A stretch of DNA of 46,042 nucleotides from the IMG/VR virus record IMGVR_UViG_3300027513_000003, positions 1 to 46,042 of that record; one strand, given 5' to 3'. Positions 6,747 through 14,702 of this stretch are shown here, piece by piece. The translations under genes were made by a program, and so were the position numbers. Numbering within the stretch: position 1 is the stretch's first letter; the number at the start of each line of letters is the position of its first letter. The stretch comes from a virus. A model generated the notes under the pieces. It did no database searches and was not told the DNA's origin. It worked only from the letters and a program-made list of their open reading frames with translations.

Positions 6747-6970
6747 CCTCAACACTTTCATTGCGGGGTAGAGCAGCAGTAGTTCGCCAGCCTCATAAGC
6801 TGGAGGTCGGTTGTGCAACTCAACCTCCCGCAACCATTCTCGAATCGCGGTGCGCCTGGTGTGACAAGGAAAATGGCGTCAAACCGCAGCCGCATCACAC
6901 GCACACGATCTGCCCGCGCCACAAGGCCATGATGTTGGTGAGGGCGACGGAAATTAACACAGTCAAGTGA
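6743..6970 (+). CDS. Putative small zinc protein overlapping the tRNA
   Basis: The frame is open from ATG 6743 (ATGA overlap with the lipoprotein stop), but residues 7-31 translate the tRNA at 6762-6836. Only the C-terminal half looks like protein: Cys37-x2-Cys40, then HTHTICPRH, a possible Cys/His zinc site. The true start may be a non-ATG codon after the tRNA, such as ATT at 6836. Either the protein is real and starts late, or the tRNA landed in an older gene. Confidence 0.35.
   Translation: MTSTLSLRGRAAVVRQPHKLEVGCATQPPATILESRCAWCDKENGVKPQPHHTHTICPRHKAMMLVRATEINTVK
6762..6836 (+). tRNA. tRNA with anticodon CAT (Met or lysidine-type Ile), CCA encoded
   Basis: The 75-base cloverleaf has acceptor TGCGGGG/TCCCGCA with discriminator A and encoded CCA, D stem GAGC/GTTC, anticodon stem CCAGC/GCTGG around loop CTCATAA, variable loop AGGTC and T stem GGTTG/CAACC. 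The anticodon stem lacks the three G:C pairs of initiators and the first pair is T:A, so elongator Met or Ile(CAT) is more likely than fMet. The D loop (AGCAGTA) lacks the usual GG and the T loop (TGCAACT) has G in place of T55, so the normal elbow contacts are missing. Confidence 0.85.
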
Positions 6971-6980
6971 TACACAAACT

Positions 6981-7913
6981 ATGGAAATTGAACTCTACTC
7001 AAAGATGCAGAACCCCATCGATGCAATTGATAAGATGGGGGAATTCTTCGCGCGTTCTGGCCTCTTTGGCTGCGACAACGTGTGCGCCGGAAAGGTGCTG
7101 GCAACCATCTGCATGTCCGAACGGAAGTCGCCTGTTGATCTGCTCCGCACCTATGACATTGTCGAAGGGAAGCTGCGAAAAAAAGCCATGGCAGCATTCG
7201 CCGAATTTCGGGCCAAGGGCGGCAAAGTCAAATGGCTGAAGACCGGTGACGATGGCATCGAGGCCAGCGCGGTGTTCAGCTTCGAGGGTCAAGAGGTGCC
7301 GCTTACCTTCACAATTGCACAGGCGCAGAAGGCTGGGTTGGTGAAGGCCAAATCTGGATGGGAAAAAAGTCCAGGCAACATGCTGCGCGCCCGGCTGATC
7401 TCCAATGCGCTCGGCATGCTCTGTCCTGAACTTTTCGCCGGTGAAGATTACAGCGAGGAACCCGATCGTCCGGCGCCGGCGATCAACATGGCCGCGATTC
7501 CAGTTGAAGTGATTTCTGAACGCCAGTCGGCACAACCGATAACCGCGACCGACAACGCGGGGACGGCCGCGGCTGGCGCTCAGATTGTGGTTGAAGCCGG
7601 TCCCACGCAATCGGCTCCACCGGTGCCGCAGTCCGCTCCAACCTCCGGCGGCGCGTCTGCCGCAACTGCGGCACCTTCCTTTCCCGCCGGCCCGGCCTAC
7701 GAGACACCGAAGAATGCCACCAAGCTGGCGCCGCAGATGGTTGAACAGGTCAAGGCCGTGATCGGCGACCACATGACATCAGCCTTCAAGTGGATGGTCG
7801 CCAACGGATATCTGACTCAGGATCAGGGTCTCGATTGTCTGACGGAGTCCAGGGCGAAACGGATCCTGAAAAACGCTGAATCATTCATTCGAGCATTGGA
7901 GACAGTGAAGTGA
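6981..7913 (+). CDS. RecT-like single-strand annealing protein
   Basis: The protein has 310 residues. The stretch at about 95-155 (FSFEGQEVPLTFTIAQAQKAG, then WEKSPGNMLRARLISN and CPELFAG) matches the RecT/Bet layout of a strand rich in substrate contacts, W..P..ML.AR and a closing PEL..G. A Pro/Ala-rich linker (about 175-245) joins a small C-terminal helical domain. It would coat and anneal single-stranded DNA, partnered by the exonuclease at 8701. Start ATG follows ACAAACT without a Shine-Dalgarno. It is the first gene of the recombination operon. Confidence 0.75.
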   Translation: MEIELYSKMQNPIDAIDKMGEFFARSGLFGCDNVCAGKVLATICMSERKSPVDLLRTYDIVEGKLRKKAMAAFAEFRAKGGKVKWLKTGDDGIEASAVFSFEGQEVPLTFTIAQAQKAGLVKAKSGWEKSPGNMLRARLISNALGMLCPELFAGEDYSEEPDRPAPAINMAAIPVEVISERQSAQPITATDNAGTAAAGAQIVVEAGPTQSAPPVPQSAPTSGGASAATAAPSFPAGPAYETPKNATKLAPQMVEQVKAVIGDHMTSAFKWMVANGYLTQDQGLDCLTESRAKRILKNAESFIRALETVK

Positions 7914-8701
7914 GCGCCCTTGTCGTCAGTCATATCGCCGACGTGACTATCAGTGTCGGTGACGACGCGGTTGCCAAGCGCGGGGCGGCGATCGATGAGG
8001 CCCGTGAAATCACCGTTGTCGAGGATGACTTCGCGCAGGGTCTCGCCGTTGATGCTCTCAAACAACTCAACTCACTCACGAAATCCGTTGAGCAGTCGCG
8101 CACGCAGATTAAGGCTCCGGTGCTGGAGCTCGGACGCAAGATCGATTCCACCGCGAAAGAATTCTCGACGCCGATGGAAATCGAAATCCGAAGGCTCAAC
8201 GGTCTGGTAACCGCGTATCAGTCCGCGCAACGAAAGAAGTCTGAAGAAATCGAGCGAGCGCGCCAGGCCGAGCTGCGGCGCGTGGAAGACGAGCGGCGTA
8301 AAGCCGAGGCTGCCGCCGAAAAAGCCGAACGCGAACGAATGGCGGCGCAAGAGCAAGCCGAGGGCTCATTCATTCCCGATGAGGCGTCCAAAGCTCAGGA
8401 GGATGCCGCCAAAGCTGCGGCACAGGCCGAGGCCTCGCGGATCGAACAGGAGCGGCTCAAGCAGGAGCAAATAAAGCTTCAGAGCCAGGTTGCACGAACG
8501 CCGGAAAAGGTTTCCGGACTCGTCGTCAAAGAAGTCTGGAAGTTCGAGGTCATCGATTTTCGGCAACTCGCAATAAATCATCCGGGCTTTGTCAGAATGG
8601 AAGTCAATGCATCGGCGGTTAACGAGGCGATTCGCGGCGGCATGCGGGACTGCTCCGGAATTCGCATCTACAGCGAGACTCAAACCCAGGTGAGGACCTA
8701 A
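7910..8701 (+). CDS. Coiled-coil phage protein of the recombination module
   Basis: The protein has 263 residues starting at GTG, in a GTGA overlap with the RecT-like gene. Residues 40-200 are a long charged coiled coil rich in Glu, Lys, Ala and Arg. The C-terminal domain (VSGLVVKEVWKFEVIDF, then a small alpha/beta segment ending IRIYSETQTQVR) recurs in coiled-coil proteins found between phage annealing proteins and exonucleases. It may organise the annealing complex. Its exact activity is not known to me. Confidence 0.65.
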   Translation: MSALVVSHIADVTISVGDDAVAKRGAAIDEAREITVVEDDFAQGLAVDALKQLNSLTKSVEQSRTQIKAPVLELGRKIDSTAKEFSTPMEIEIRRLNGLVTAYQSAQRKKSEEIERARQAELRRVEDERRKAEAAAEKAERERMAAQEQAEGSFIPDEASKAQEDAAKAAAQAEASRIEQERLKQEQIKLQSQVARTPEKVSGLVVKEVWKFEVIDFRQLAINHPGFVRMEVNASAVNEAIRGGMRDCSGIRIYSETQTQVRT

Positions 8702-9795
8702 TGCCCAATACTTTCGACCAATCAAAATACGAGGACGCCGCCCGCGAGCGGCTTGCCGTCAAGCTGCGGCCGTCGTCGCTGCCGTTCCTCTCGCAATGCC
8801 CGTGCTGGGTCAGTGATGAATCACACGGCGGCGACTGGAGGGATTCCGGCAACCTGAGGCATCACGTGCTGTCTTCGATGCTGGATAAACGGCACGGCAA
8901 TCAGGCCGAGGATTTGCAAATGCTGCCTGAAGAGGAACGCGATGGCGTTCAATGGGCGGCTGACTACATCGATGTCCATGCGCCCGGGCTCGATCATCAA
9001 TTGCATTGCGAGCGCAGGCTCAAGCTGCTGGACGATAACTTCAACGTCGTCATGGAAGGCACGCCAGACGTTGTCTGCGGGCCTGAACTCTTCGACCTGA
9101 AATGGCGGCAACGGGATTACGGGGCACAGATGGCTGCCTACGCGGAGATGATGTTCCAGGAGAACGAATGGCCAGAGGTTCGTGTTCATCTTCTATTCGC
9201 GGAATCCAAGCGCGCTGTCACATTTGTTTTCACCCGCGCGGAAGCTATTGCGCTGATCAACTCGATCATTGCCAAGGTGAACGCTCCGGACCGTCAACCC
9301 ACGCCTTGCGATTACTGCGGCTGGTGCGCGCGCCGTCTGACCTGCCCGGCGTTGCTCGAGCGCGTCAACACGGTTGCGGTGAATCGTGAGGACTGGAAGC
9401 TCGAGGGTTATCACGCCAGCGAGATCACCTCCGGGCAGCAAATGGGCAAGGCGCTTAAACTCGCCCGTCAGATCAAAGACTGGTGTGAGGGCGTCGAGCA
9501 TCATGCCAAGGAAATGGCGGCCAAACAGGGCATGATTCCCGAGGGCTTCAAGATTCAAACCCGACAGGGCAACCGATACATCCCGGACGTCACGCAGGCC
9601 TATGCGCGCGCTGGCCTGCCCCAGGAAGAGTTTCTCAAAGCCTGCGAAGTCAAGTTCTCCAGCCTGGTCGAAGCCACGGCGGGCCTGCATGGGATAAAGA
9701 AGGCCCAGGCCGAGCGCACGGTTGAGGAGAAGCTCGGCGACGCGATTCAACGCAAATCTTCATCCGTCAGTTTGGTCGTGAACAAAAGTGAATGA
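8701..9795 (+). CDS. PD-(D/E)XK exonuclease with cysteine cluster (DUF2800/Cas4-like)
   Basis: The protein has 364 residues. Nuclease-core residues are Glu104, Asp123 (GTPDVV), Asp132-Leu-Lys134 (DLKW) and Gln143 (QMAAYA), the order expected for RecB-type PD-(D/E)XK nucleases. Cys33/Cys35 and the cluster Cys203, 206, 209, 215 (CDYCGWC) suggest an Fe-S staple as in Cas4/AddB. It would resect double-stranded ends to load the RecT-like protein. ATG at 8701 overlaps the previous stop by one base. Confidence 0.8.
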   Translation: MPNTFDQSKYEDAARERLAVKLRPSSLPFLSQCPCWVSDESHGGDWRDSGNLRHHVLSSMLDKRHGNQAEDLQMLPEEERDGVQWAADYIDVHAPGLDHQLHCERRLKLLDDNFNVVMEGTPDVVCGPELFDLKWRQRDYGAQMAAYAEMMFQENEWPEVRVHLLFAESKRAVTFVFTRAEAIALINSIIAKVNAPDRQPTPCDYCGWCARRLTCPALLERVNTVAVNREDWKLEGYHASEITSGQQMGKALKLARQIKDWCEGVEHHAKEMAAKQGMIPEGFKIQTRQGNRYIPDVTQAYARAGLPQEEFLKACEVKFSSLVEATAGLHGIKKAQAERTVEEKLGDAIQRKSSSVSLVVNKSE

Positions 9796-10369
9796 AAAAC
9801 CCCGGCACTGCGAAGTCTGTTTCCGCGACGGCAGCATCAGTTATTCAACCCGGCTGCGCGCGTGGACGTGCTTGCGATGCCATTTCGAGGAACCTATGCC
9901 TATCTTCAATGACGCAGAGAACAAGCAGCCGAACGTAATCGTCCCTGATGGCGATTACATTTTTAAAGTCATCGGCTTCGCGACGGCGATCAGCAAGGGC
10001 GCGAAGACCGCGGGCTCCGATGTCTTCGATCTCACGCTCGAAATCGAGAACGCACCTGGCACCACGGTTTGGGAAAGTCTGATCGATCACGAGTCCACGG
10101 GCTGGAAACTCGACTGCTTCATCAAATCCGCTGGCGTTCAGCTCGACAAAGGCGAGGGCTACAGCTTCATGAAGAGCGAGGCCGCGCAGAAAAAATGGCG
10201 CTGGATAAATCCTTTTGGCCTGCGCGGCTGGTGCCGGATCACGAGCGAGGAATATACGGGCGCGCGTGACGGCAAGAAGCACACGAAGAACCGCGTGGCG
10301 ATTTTCTACACGGACAAGCCGAAGCTCTCCCAGGTTGAGATCGAAGAAGAGAATATCCCGTTCGCATGA
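9788..10369 (+). CDS. DUF669-like single-strand DNA-binding protein with zinc-ribbon extension
   Basis: The 193-residue frame starts at GTG 9788. Residues 7-34 form a zinc ribbon (CEVC ... CLRC). Residues 37-193 match phage DUF669-type SSB-like proteins: PDGDYIFKVIGF, a DVFDLTLEIE strand and WKLDCFIKSAG, with an acidic C-terminal tail. A second start at ATG 9896 has a good site (GAGGAA, 5-base gap) and gives the usual family length, so two products are possible. It would protect single strands during recombination and replication. Confidence 0.7.
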   Translation: MNEKPRHCEVCFRDGSISYSTRLRAWTCLRCHFEEPMPIFNDAENKQPNVIVPDGDYIFKVIGFATAISKGAKTAGSDVFDLTLEIENAPGTTVWESLIDHESTGWKLDCFIKSAGVQLDKGEGYSFMKSEAAQKKWRWINPFGLRGWCRITSEEYTGARDGKKHTKNRVAIFYTDKPKLSQVEIEEENIPFA

Positions 10370-10656
10370 TCGCCCCGACTCCAGTCCTGCTCAAGCGTTA
10401 CGCCGAGGAACCTGCGGCAATGTTCGAGATGACCGACGAACAGCATCGCACGCTTGCCGACTTGCTGCACAGCTTGAAAGGCATGGTCATCGTCTCAGGT
10501 TACCACTCCCCGCTTTACGACGAACTGTATTCCGACTGGCGATACGAGGAGCGGCGAGCTTTAGCCGACGGCGCCCGTGAGCACACCGAAGTCCTCTGGT
10601 TCTCGCCTAATGTGCCGCCGAAGCAATACGCACTTTTCGAAAGGGAGAAACGATGA
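10366..10656 (+). CDS. Orphan C-terminal part of a D12-class DNA adenine methylase
   Basis: The protein has 96 residues. From residue 21 (MTDEQHRTLADLL ... GMVIVSGYHSPLYDELY ... VLWFSPN) it matches the C-terminal end of Dam-like N6-adenine methyltransferases. The SAM-binding FxGxG and catalytic DPPY motifs, which should precede it, are absent, and the upstream gene is unrelated. ATGA overlap with the SSB-like gene and an intact frame show it is expressed. It is either a decayed methylase or a retained small domain with another job; no catalytic activity is expected. Confidence 0.65.
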   Translation: MIAPTPVLLKRYAEEPAAMFEMTDEQHRTLADLLHSLKGMVIVSGYHSPLYDELYSDWRYEERRALADGAREHTEVLWFSPNVPPKQYALFEREKR

Positions 10657-10856
10657 CCGCCATCGAACTTATCAACCAAGCCCGTCGCGATACAGCGGAC
10701 GCCAATCAACTGCTGATGTCGCCGAACGTGGAGACCTGGGACGATATTCACCCTCTGGTGTTGAAGACGCGCGACAAGCTTCAATCGGCTTTGTGTGCGA
10801 TTCAACAGCTCGAACGCATTGCCGCCGGTGTGCAGGTTCCAAAGCTCGGAGAATAA
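10653..10856 (+). CDS. Small helical protein
   Basis: The protein has 67 residues, predicted all-helical (IELINQARRDTADANQLL, then TRDKLQSALCAIQQLERI). It overlaps the preceding stop by ATGA and has AAAGGGAG upstream of the start. The next gene begins directly after its stop. No recognisable family. Confidence 0.6.
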   Translation: MTAIELINQARRDTADANQLLMSPNVETWDDIHPLVLKTRDKLQSALCAIQQLERIAAGVQVPKLGE

Positions 10857-11276
10857 ATGCCGACCATACGCGACATCAGTGGACAACGTTTCGGCTGTCT
10901 CACAGCGGTCCGCATCGCGTGGCATCGCGATCACCGCGTTGCGTGGGAGTGCCGTTGTAGTTGTGGCGCTACTGTAATTCGACGCGGCGACAATCTGATT
11001 GCCGTTGAGCATTGCGCCGCCTGCCGTCCGGCCGACAGGCTGAAAACCCATATCCGTCTCAAGCAAGGCGACAGGGGGGGGCTTCATACCAAATACGGCA
11101 ACCAAACACTTGCCCGCCGTTCGCTGAGCGAGGTCGCCGCAATCCTCGGTTGTTCCCGTCAAGCCGTGCAGCAAGTCGAGCGCACGGCATTGCACAAACT
11201 CAGGCTGGCACTGTTGCCGGTGGTAAAGGAACTCAATCCTCAACTCCATGATGAACTATGCAAGTCCGTGATTTAA
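10857..11276 (+). CDS. Zinc beta-hairpin and sigma-region-4-like HTH fusion
   Basis: The protein has 139 residues. Residues 3-57 match the DLTGQRFG.L...W.C.C.CG hairpin found in AP2/HNH-associated phage proteins (CRCSCGATVI ... CAAC, four Cys). Residues 88-121 (RSLSEVAAILGCSRQAVQQV, then ALHKLRL) strongly resemble sigma-70 region 4.2, the helix-turn-helix that reads -35 boxes. A linker (60-86) includes a run of eight G bases in the DNA. The combination suggests a transcription regulator, perhaps for middle or late genes. Confidence 0.65.
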   Translation: MPTIRDISGQRFGCLTAVRIAWHRDHRVAWECRCSCGATVIRRGDNLIAVEHCAACRPADRLKTHIRLKQGDRGGLHTKYGNQTLARRSLSEVAAILGCSRQAVQQVERTALHKLRLALLPVVKELNPQLHDELCKSVI

Positions 11277-11434
11277 TTAAAGAACTGGAGCGGTTCGATC
11301 CGCATGACACGGTAAGATTTGATATTGCGCCCTATAGGTGCCCTGAGTGCGGCGAGAAGTCCTATGCGGCTCACAGCGCTGGTGAGATTGGCCGCGTCGA
11401 CCGGGTGCAAGGCGACGTCGTGATTGCATCATGA
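11258..11434 (+). CDS. Small CxxC phage protein, 58 aa
   Basis: ATG 11258 opens a frame of 58 codons beginning MQVRDLIKELERFDPHDTV, a start shared by many small phage proteins (helix then DPDAEV-like strand). Cys-x2-Cys (YRCPECGEKSY) gives half a zinc site. It overlaps the upstream gene by 19 bases and the helicase start by ATGA. The match to the small-protein pattern and the coupling support it. Confidence 0.65.
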   Translation: MQVRDLIKELERFDPHDTVRFDIAPYRCPECGEKSYAAHSAGEIGRVDRVQGDVVIAS

Positions 11435-13020
11435 TCTACACCCCGCATCCATATCAACACGATTACCTTGACGCCATCCGCGAGGGTTGGAAGTCCTTTC
11501 GCAAGCAACTCGTCGTCTCCCCGACGGGCTCCGGTAAGACCTGCATGTTTTCATGGATCACTGGAGAATTCGTGGCGACTGGTATTTGCGTTCTCATCCT
11601 GGTCGATCAGGATGAGTTGGTATGGCAGACCATCGAAAAGCTCAAGGAAGTTGTCGACCTCGTTGGCGAGCCTGAGAAGGCCAAATGGCGGGCGAACAAG
11701 GATGCGCGGGTCGTCGTCGCCACGGTGCAGAGCATGGCGCGCCGACTGGCTCAATGGCCGGCGGATGCCTTCGGCCTGGTCATCGCCGACGAGGCAGACA
11801 AATCCATCGCGCCGCAGTGGCAATCCGTCCTGAATCACTTCGATTCTCACGCGCTGGTCTGCGGATTCACTGCGACCCCGAAGAGGTCTGATGCCCGCAA
11901 CCTCGGTATCTATTACGACAACCTGATCGAGAAAGAGAATTTGTTCAGCCTGATCGACAAAGGATTCTTATCGCCGATCAAGGTCGCCATGATGCCGATT
12001 AAGATCGATCTCTCCGGCTTTGGGTCCGGCAAGGATTACACCGATGACGAAGCCGATGCGGTCATCACGCCGCATCTTGAGGAGATCGCCAAGGCCATTC
12101 AGAAGCATGCTTCCTTCCGTCGCACACTCGTCTTTCTGCCGCTGATAAAGACCTGCCAGAAGTTCAGCGAGATCGCCCGCGCGCTGGGGCTCTCGTCTGA
12201 ATACATTTACGGCGACGACCCGGACCGCGACGACAAGCTGAAGCGTTTCCGCGCCTGGGAATTTGATGTTCTCGCTAACTCGATGCTGCTGACCCGTGGC
12301 GTCGATATTCCTGAAATCGATTGCATTGTTCCCTGCAGGGTAACAAGGAGTGTAACTCTTTTTTTTCAGATTTGTGGCAGAGGCACCAGGTTGGCTGAAG
12401 GCAAGTCGGAGTGCCTCATCCTTGATTTTCTCTACCAGGCCCAGAGCAAGCTAGTGTGTCGGCCCGCGCATCTCATCTCAAAGACTGACGAAGAGGCCAA
12501 GTCTATCACGAAGCTGTCAGAGGAGAAAGCTTTCGCGGTGCCTGGCGACGTCGCGATGTCGCTGCCCATGGATTTGCAGGCGCTAGCCTCTGACGTCACG
12601 CATCAACGCGAGGAAGCCCTGCGCAAAAAGCTCGACGCCCAGAAGAACAAAAAAGCAAAGGTCATCAGCGCCGAACAATTCGCGATGGAACACGGGTCCC
12701 TGGCACTGGCGGAATACGAGCCCGTGATGAAATGGGAGTCGGATAAAATGTCCGACAAACAGGCCAAGTATTTACAACGCACAGGCATCGATCTCGACAC
12801 CGTGAAGGGCAAGGGCCATGCATCGAAGTTGCTCGACATCGTCTTCAAGGAAATGCCGTTGAGGTTGGCGAGCCCGGCAACCGTGGCATCGATGCAACGG
12901 TCATCGTTCACCCGAGCCGTAGCGGAGTCCGTCGGCATCACGAGTTTCGATCACGTCACGCAGAAGCAGGCCGGGGAATACTTCAGGGCGTTGAAAGGAA
13001 GCAAGGAGCAGTTGGTATGA
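11431..13020 (+). CDS. SF2 DNA helicase (DEAD/DEAH-box)
   Basis: The protein has 529 residues. It has motif I SPTGSGKT (30-37), motif II DEAD (120-123), motif III TATP (147-150), a helicase C domain with LLTRGVDIPE (about 286-295) and motif VI QICGRGTR (313-320). The C-terminal 170 residues are phage-specific, with a Lys-rich coiled coil and a helical end. It is an ATP-driven strand separator resembling phage T4 UvsW/RecG-class helicases used in replication restart. It shares ATGA with the HerA-like gene, so the two are made together. Confidence 0.9.
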   Translation: MIYTPHPYQHDYLDAIREGWKSFRKQLVVSPTGSGKTCMFSWITGEFVATGICVLILVDQDELVWQTIEKLKEVVDLVGEPEKAKWRANKDARVVVATVQSMARRLAQWPADAFGLVIADEADKSIAPQWQSVLNHFDSHALVCGFTATPKRSDARNLGIYYDNLIEKENLFSLIDKGFLSPIKVAMMPIKIDLSGFGSGKDYTDDEADAVITPHLEEIAKAIQKHASFRRTLVFLPLIKTCQKFSEIARALGLSSEYIYGDDPDRDDKLKRFRAWEFDVLANSMLLTRGVDIPEIDCIVPCRVTRSVTLFFQICGRGTRLAEGKSECLILDFLYQAQSKLVCRPAHLISKTDEEAKSITKLSEEKAFAVPGDVAMSLPMDLQALASDVTHQREEALRKKLDAQKNKKAKVISAEQFAMEHGSLALAEYEPVMKWESDKMSDKQAKYLQRTGIDLDTVKGKGHASKLLDIVFKEMPLRLASPATVASMQRSSFTRAVAESVGITSFDHVTQKQAGEYFRALKGSKEQLV

Positions 13021-14702
13021 ATCAGATCGATCTTGGCACGGTAAAGATTCCCGTCGCTGAATTCGCCGGGCAGGGCAATGCGATCCTCGGCATCCGCGAC
13101 AGCGGGAAATCCTACACGGCGACCTATTGCGCGGAGCGATTACTGGACGCCGGTATCCCGTTCGTCGCCTTCGATCCGATCGGAGTCTGGCGTTACCTGA
13201 AGGTGCCGGGCAAAGGTAAGGGTTACAAGATCGTCGTCGCCGGTGAGAATGCCGACCTGCCGCTGACACCCGACAGTGCCGCAGAGATCGTCCGCTCCGC
13301 AATGCGCGAGAATATCCCACTGGTGCTCGATCTTTATTCAATGAAGCTGAGTAAGGCCGACTGGAAAAAGATCGTTGAAACCTCGCTTCGGCTTCTCCTC
13401 TATGAAAATAAACAGTGCGGCCTGCGTCACGTATTTATTGAAGAGGCTGCGGAATTCTGCCCGCAGCGTGTCGGACCCGACCAAGGCCGCGTCTACGCCG
13501 AGATCGAAAAGCTGGCACGCATGGGCGGCAACGCGAGTCTCGGCTACACGCTGATCAATCAGCGCGGCGAAGAGGTCAACAAGGCTGTGTTGGAATTGTG
13601 CGACTGCCTTTTCCTGCATCGGCAGAAAGGTCGTAACTCACTGACCGCACTCGGCAAATGGCTGGACTTCGCTGATGCCACCAAGAGCAAAGAGGTGATT
13701 AAAAGCCTGCCGATGCTGCCTCAGGGCAAGCTCTGGGTCTGGTCGCAGGGCTCCGATGAACCTCGCGAGGCCACTGTGCCGGAAAAGAACAGCCTCCATC
13801 CAGACCGCAGGCATCCCGAGAAAGCTAAGGGCGCCGTTGCGCTCGACGTGACTGCCTTCGTTGAGAAGATGAAGGGCTCACTCGACAGGCATATTGCAAT
13901 CGCGAAAGAGAATGACCCCGCGTTGCTGAAGAAGCGCATCAACGAACTCGAACGACAGTTGAAGTCACAGACACCGACCATCCAATTCAAAGAGGTTTCG
14001 ATTCTAACGGTCGATGACCGGCAGTTGATAAATGAGGCCGTGCGTTTGTGTGAAGATGCTCGGAATGCCTGCGGACTTGAATTGGACAATGTGTGCAGAA
14101 TAGGCGTTGAGTTGATGAGGATTAAAGAAAAGATTCCGGCACCGCTCCAACAGCCGCGGCAGGTTATGGGTTCCACTTCGTTTCCCGAGGTTGACCGCGC
14201 GACGGCCGTCCGCCGACGGGTGCCGGAGTCTTCCAATGGCGATTCATCGCTGGGCCGCTGCGAGCGCGCGATCTTGACCGCGCTGGCGCAATACCCCGAC
14301 GGTCGCACGACTACCCAAGTCGCAATACTGACCGGCTATTCGGTCGGTAGCGGCGGGTTTAATAACTCACTCAGCAAGTTACGGAGTGCCGGTTTTATCA
14401 CTCGCGGGCAGGTCGTGCAGATCAGTGACAGCGGGCTGACGGCGCTGGGAGCGTTCGAGCCGTTGCCGACTGGTAAAGAGCTCGCCTTGCATTGGCTGAA
14501 CAGATTAGCCAAATGCGAGTCAGCGATCCTCGGCGCGCTGATTGAAGTGCACCCGCACGGCTTGACCTCTGAAGCAGTTGCCGAGCGCACGGGTTACCAT
14601 GCATCCAGTGGCGGCTTCAATAATTCACTATCGCGCCTTCGCACACTGGAACTGATTACGCGCGGCCAGCCGATGAAAGCTTCAGAGGACTTCTTCCAAT
14701 GA
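13017..14702 (+). CDS. HerA/FtsK-type AAA ATPase with tandem winged helices
   Basis: The protein has 561 residues. It has a Walker A variant GIRDSGKS (25-32) and a Walker B strand HVFIEEAAEFCP with acidic pair 142-143, typical of HerA/DUF87 ATPases. A coiled coil follows (about 280-320). The C-terminal region has two near-identical winged-helix repeats, each with CE.AIL.AL, a TGY element and SGGFNNSLS.LR. HerA-type enzymes form hexamers that pump DNA and usually work with a nuclease. Here it is coupled to the SF2 helicase. Confidence 0.8.
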   Translation: MNQIDLGTVKIPVAEFAGQGNAILGIRDSGKSYTATYCAERLLDAGIPFVAFDPIGVWRYLKVPGKGKGYKIVVAGENADLPLTPDSAAEIVRSAMRENIPLVLDLYSMKLSKADWKKIVETSLRLLLYENKQCGLRHVFIEEAAEFCPQRVGPDQGRVYAEIEKLARMGGNASLGYTLINQRGEEVNKAVLELCDCLFLHRQKGRNSLTALGKWLDFADATKSKEVIKSLPMLPQGKLWVWSQGSDEPREATVPEKNSLHPDRRHPEKAKGAVALDVTAFVEKMKGSLDRHIAIAKENDPALLKKRINELERQLKSQTPTIQFKEVSILTVDDRQLINEAVRLCEDARNACGLELDNVCRIGVELMRIKEKIPAPLQQPRQVMGSTSFPEVDRATAVRRRVPESSNGDSSLGRCERAILTALAQYPDGRTTTQVAILTGYSVGSGGFNNSLSKLRSAGFITRGQVVQISDSGLTALGAFEPLPTGKELALHWLNRLAKCESAILGALIEVHPHGLTSEAVAERTGYHASSGGFNNSLSRLRTLELITRGQPMKASEDFFQ

